Part shown: one piece after another, positions 6,113 through 8,174 of the stretch
Numbering within the stretch: the stretch's first letter is position 1
Layout: each line of letters begins with the position of its first letter
From: Promethearchaeota archaeon
Lineage (GTDB): Archaea > Asgardarchaeota > Lokiarchaeia > Sigynarchaeales > SOKP01
Direction of reading: 5' to 3'
DNA length: 8,174 nt
Assembly (NCBI GenBank): GCA_019894655.1
Contig: JAGXNZ010000123.1
Location: 1-8,174 of the forward strand
The notes under the pieces: generated by a model
Told to the model about the DNA's origin: nothing
The model's input: only the letters and a program-made list of their open reading frames with translations
Database searches by the model: none
Made by a program: the position numbers and the translations under genes

Positions 6113-7594
6113 ATGTCTGAATCAGCTAAAACAATAATAAAATATTTTTGTGATCGGTATTTAGATATTGATTTTTATCCTACGACCCTCAAGTCTATTC
6201 TCGATTTAGAAATTAGCAAGTTAAAGAAAATTGAGGAGGAAGACATAGATAAATTTAAAAAAATTAAGTTATTCAATTTAAGAGATTTATCGATGGTCCC
6301 TGTATCAGATTACGAAAAATTGAGTAAAAAAGCTCAAATTAATAATATAACCTTTAAAAAGGCTTTGATTGCCGCTCTTCTTATAGCAAATTCTTGGAGC
6401 AAACGTGCACAATATTTGAAGAAACCAAAAATGAAAGTTGTAGTTGCTGGACTAAACTACGCAGGAAAAACATCTCTTATTAATCGCTTAATTAATGATA
6501 TCAATTACAACGATATGTTTAATTTAGAACCAACTATAGGAGCAAATGTAGAAGAGTACCAATCTGAAAAAATAGATTTAATTCTTTGGGACTTAGGAGG
6601 TCAAAAAGATAACATCGACGAGTACCTCGAATCTCCAGAAAGGTTTTTCGTACAAGTAGACGTACTAATTTTCGTTGTAGATTCACAAGATGATGTCAGA
6701 TATGTTGAAGCTGTAAAATATTTAAATGACTTAACTAATATCCTAGCATTTCTTAACGAAAATCCTTACTTTGTAGTGTTACTTAATAAAGCCGATTCTG
6801 ATGTAGTGAACGATCCTGATTTTCAGATTAAAGTAGAATACCTAACTGATAAAATCTCAGATGTTTTTATGAAGAGTGAGAAATCGTGGAACTTTGATAT
6901 AACTCCTACTAGTATTTATAACTTCTATTCAAGCGAGCCCGATATAGCAAAAAGCATCAAAAATATTTTCTCAAAAGATAAATCCGAATTGGATTCGAGT
7001 AAAATTCTACCAAACATAGAAGAAAAATTACAAAAAATTTTAGATATCAACCTTAAACTCATGGATAAAGTTGTAGTAGAACTTTCAGAATTAAGAAGAG
7101 CAGTAGTTAGAATCTCTCCTTCCGATATTTCACAATCACTATTTTCAGTTCCATTCGAAAAAGTTCCTCTTGGTTATATATCGGATAATCAATCATTAGG
7201 TGAGAAACCAAAGAAAAAGAAGAAAAAAGGAAAAACTGAAGATCCAATTAAGAAAGTAAAAAGGACGAAAGGAGCAGCTGGTCCCCCTAAACGATTAAAA
7301 GAAATGAAACCACCTGAAACTGGAGAAATTAAGAATGGAGAGGGCGATAAAATCTCGAATAATAAAATTGTTGCCGCTAAAACTGCGTTATCATCAAACA
7401 CACAGGTTGAAACTCCACCAGTAGCTCCGCGGACTCTAGATAATAGCGGTTTTGCGACGCTTGAATCATTAAAACCCCCCCCTCCACCTCCTAAACCATC
7501 AGTAAGGGTAGGCGGTAGTTCTGCATCAGCACGAAGCGAGATAATCTCTGAACTCAAAGATATGTTTGTCAAACGAGGTCTAGTAACAAGATGA
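6113..7594 (+). CDS. Arf-like GTPase with HhH-like N-terminus and proline-rich, WH2-like C-terminal tail
   Basis: A 493-residue multidomain GTPase. Residues about 22-98 form a helical module resembling a helix-hairpin-helix/SAM-like domain (pattern around FKKIKLFNLRDLS). The G domain (about 106-288) carries G1 GLNYAGKTS (113-121), G2 T141 in EPTIGAN, G3 WDLGGQ (159-164), G4 NKAD (225-228) and G5 TSI (266-268). GLxxAGKT and WDxGGQ are Arf-family signatures, and Q164 suggests hydrolysis competence. A helix/coiled coil (about 298-333) follows, then a disordered lysine-rich region (365-395), a proline-rich stretch with six prolines (455-460), and a C-terminal helix (473-487, ARSEIISELKDMF). The long N-terminal extension means there is no Arf-type myristoylated amphipathic helix. 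The polyproline run plus tail recalls actin/profilin regulators (inference). It is divergent from the operon and has its own promoter. GTPase family is firm; effectors are unknown. Confidence 0.9.
   Translation: MSESAKTIIKYFCDRYLDIDFYPTTLKSILDLEISKLKKIEEEDIDKFKKIKLFNLRDLSMVPVSDYEKLSKKAQINNITFKKALIAALLIANSWSKRAQYLKKPKMKVVVAGLNYAGKTSLINRLINDINYNDMFNLEPTIGANVEEYQSEKIDLILWDLGGQKDNIDEYLESPERFFVQVDVLIFVVDSQDDVRYVEAVKYLNDLTNILAFLNENPYFVVLLNKADSDVVNDPDFQIKVEYLTDKISDVFMKSEKSWNFDITPTSIYNFYSSEPDIAKSIKNIFSKDKSELDSSKILPNIEEKLQKILDINLKLMDKVVVELSELRRAVVRISPSDISQSLFSVPFEKVPLGYISDNQSLGEKPKKKKKKGKTEDPIKKVKRTKGAAGPPKRLKEMKPPETGEIKNGEGDKISNNKIVAAKTALSSNTQVETPPVAPRTLDNSGFATLESLKPPPPPPKPSVRVGGSSASARSEIISELKDMFVKRGLVTR
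7475..7482 (+). repeat. Eight-cytosine homopolymer inside the GTPase gene
   Basis: An uninterrupted run of eight C residues encodes the start of the six-proline tract. In AT-rich DNA this is striking, and such a tract is prone to slippage or sequencing error. A one-base change would alter the whole C-terminal tail (residues after about 457). The frame as given continues sensibly to the stop at 7592-7594. Confidence 0.8.
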
Positions 7595-7609
7595 GTGTAT
7601 CACACTCAT
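7591..7609 (+). repeat. Perfect 8-bp inverted repeat spanning the GTPase stop codon
   Basis: ATGAGTGT - ATC - ACACTCAT pairs perfectly with a 3-nt loop, and the TGA stop (7592-7594) lies in the left arm. In RNA it would be a compact hairpin at the end of the coding region, possibly a terminator or stability element. In DNA the odd-spaced palindrome could be an operator for a dimeric regulator, such as the ribbon-helix-helix protein encoded just downstream. Neither role is shown. Confidence 0.55.
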
Positions 7610-7630
7610 TTAAATAAACCATAGATTAAA

Positions 7631-7639
7631 TTTTATTTT
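7631..7639 (+). terminator. T-rich tract, likely archaeal terminator
   Basis: TTTTATTTT follows the GTPase stop by 36 bp, downstream of the inverted repeat. Archaeal RNA polymerase typically terminates at T-rich tracts on the coding strand. The surrounding DNA is very AT-rich, so this call is tentative. Confidence 0.35.
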
Positions 7640-7742
7640 CAAACGACACATTTATTTAATAATTTAGATAAGTACACATTAGGTATAGTAAAGAAAAATG
7701 GTAAAAAGAAAATATTTACACTTTAATATCTTTAATTATTCA

Positions 7743-7752
7743 ATATTATATA
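7743..7752 (+). promoter_or_regulatory. TATA-like box for the ribbon-helix-helix gene
   Basis: ATATTATATA within AT-rich DNA lies about 44 bp before the GTG at 7791. A start about 25 nt downstream (near 7772) would give a leader of roughly 20 nt. AT-richness of the whole 7610-7790 gap lowers confidence; apart from this box and the T-rich tract I see no gene or RNA there. Confidence 0.35.
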
Positions 7753-7790
7753 GACTGTTTTGTAAAGCTAATTTTTGTGATATTTATTAG

Positions 7791-8174
7791 GTGAACATTA
7801 TTTCAAAAAATGAAAAAGAAAAAAAAGATTATTATTCAGGAAAGAAACGGATATCTGTCTATATCTCAGATGAAGTGGAAGAAGAATGGCAGGAATTTAT
7901 AAAAAAGAATAATATCTCATCCATCTCTAAATTAATTAGAGAAGGCATAAATTATTATATCGAAGAAAAATCTAGCCTGATAAGTCAAGACTTATCTGTT
8001 TTTACCCATTCATTAAAAGAAAGATTTACAATAATTAAGGGAAATCTGCAGTTAATAATAGAAAAATATCAAAAGGATCTCAATAATGATGTCCTAGCAA
8101 TCATAAATCATCTATTAGAAGAGATTAAGCATTTCGAAGAGAGGTTCATTTTCAAATTAGATAAATCTAATGAG
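7791..8174 (+). CDS. Ribbon-helix-helix DNA-binding protein fused to a DHp-like helix, 3' end cut
   Basis: An open frame begins right after the TAG at 7788-7790 and runs 128 codons to the window edge, so the C-terminus is missing. Residues about 18-59 match the ribbon-helix-helix fold: a strand (KKRISVYIS), helix A (DEVEEEWQEFIKKN) and helix B (SISKLIREGINYYI). Such domains bind operator DNA as dimers. Residues about 69-120 resemble a histidine-kinase DHp hairpin: THSLKERFTIIKGNLQLI mimics the H-box, with H73 in the phospho-acceptor position although the usual proline is arginine, followed by a second helix (about 100-120). Whether an ATPase domain follows is unknown. If not, it would be a DNA-binding phospho-acceptor or dimer; if so, a kinase that binds DNA itself. 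GTG at 7791 is the only conventional start upstream of the domain. A plain RHH repressor with a coiled-coil tail is the main alternative. Confidence 0.75.
   Translation, partial: MNIISKNEKEKKDYYSGKKRISVYISDEVEEEWQEFIKKNNISSISKLIREGINYYIEEKSSLISQDLSVFTHSLKERFTIIKGNLQLIIEKYQKDLNNDVLAIINHLLEEIKHFEERFIFKLDKSNE

Noticed and set aside
7189..7572. Minus-strand 127-codon open frame with glycine and phenylalanine runs
   Set aside because: The runs are the reverse complement of the proline and lysine codons of the Arf-like GTPase tail, so this is a shadow frame.
7698..7790. Short ORF (30 codons) in frame with and directly before the RHH gene, ending in TAG
   Set aside because: Could suggest TAG readthrough or pyrrolysine, but 30 codons are expected by chance in such AT-rich DNA, the peptide shows no motif, and the TATA-like box of the RHH gene lies within it.
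7810..7902. ATG-started 30-codon frame (begins with a lysine run) overlapping the RHH gene
   Set aside because: It lies out of frame with the clear RHH domain and stops early, so it is a shadow frame despite having an ATG.

Overview
The window most resembles a chromosomal segment of an Asgard archaeon (Lokiarchaeia-like). This is inferred from content, not from a marker gene. The DNA is AT-rich with archaeal TATA/BRE-like promoters and GAGG-type ribosome binding sites. It combines eukaryote-like signalling genes (a Rag/Gtr-type GTPase, a longin-like regulator, an Arf-like GTPase with long extensions) with prokaryotic multi-PAS histidine kinases. No rRNA, tRNA, CRISPR array or insertion sequence was seen.

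The left part (1-5919) is a leftward operon of four tightly packed genes. In transcription order they are: a longin-like protein with a histidine-kinase-type dimerisation (DHp) helical pair that lacks the phospho-accepting histidine (5919-5245); a Rag/Gtr-like GTPase with a winged-helix-like C-terminus (5223-4342); a soluble kinase with five PAS domains (4349-1533); and a second kinase with one GAF and two PAS domains (1520 to beyond base 1). Gaps are 21 bp, an 8-bp overlap and 12 bp, so co-expression is very likely. The layout suggests that a GTPase and its longin regulator are wired to cytosolic redox/ligand-sensing kinases, with the pseudo-DHp domain as a candidate physical link.

The centre (5920-6112) is a divergent promoter region. 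It has a TATA/BRE-like element for each direction, a 9-bp direct repeat in the leftward leader and a small hairpin over the leftward ribosome binding site. The rightward transcript is probably leaderless.

The right part carries two rightward genes. The first (6113-7594) is an Arf-like GTPase with an N-terminal helix-hairpin-helix-like module, a coiled coil, a lysine-rich linker, a six-proline run and a short C-terminal helix resembling a WH2 or formin-tail actin-regulatory motif. Its stop codon lies in a perfect 8-bp inverted repeat. The second (7791 to the end, incomplete) fuses a ribbon-helix-helix DNA-binding domain to a DHp-like helix that keeps the histidine. The locus thus has DHp-type helices in four proteins, two of which look like a GTPase regulator and a transcription factor rather than classical kinases. 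That recurring module is the most unusual feature here.
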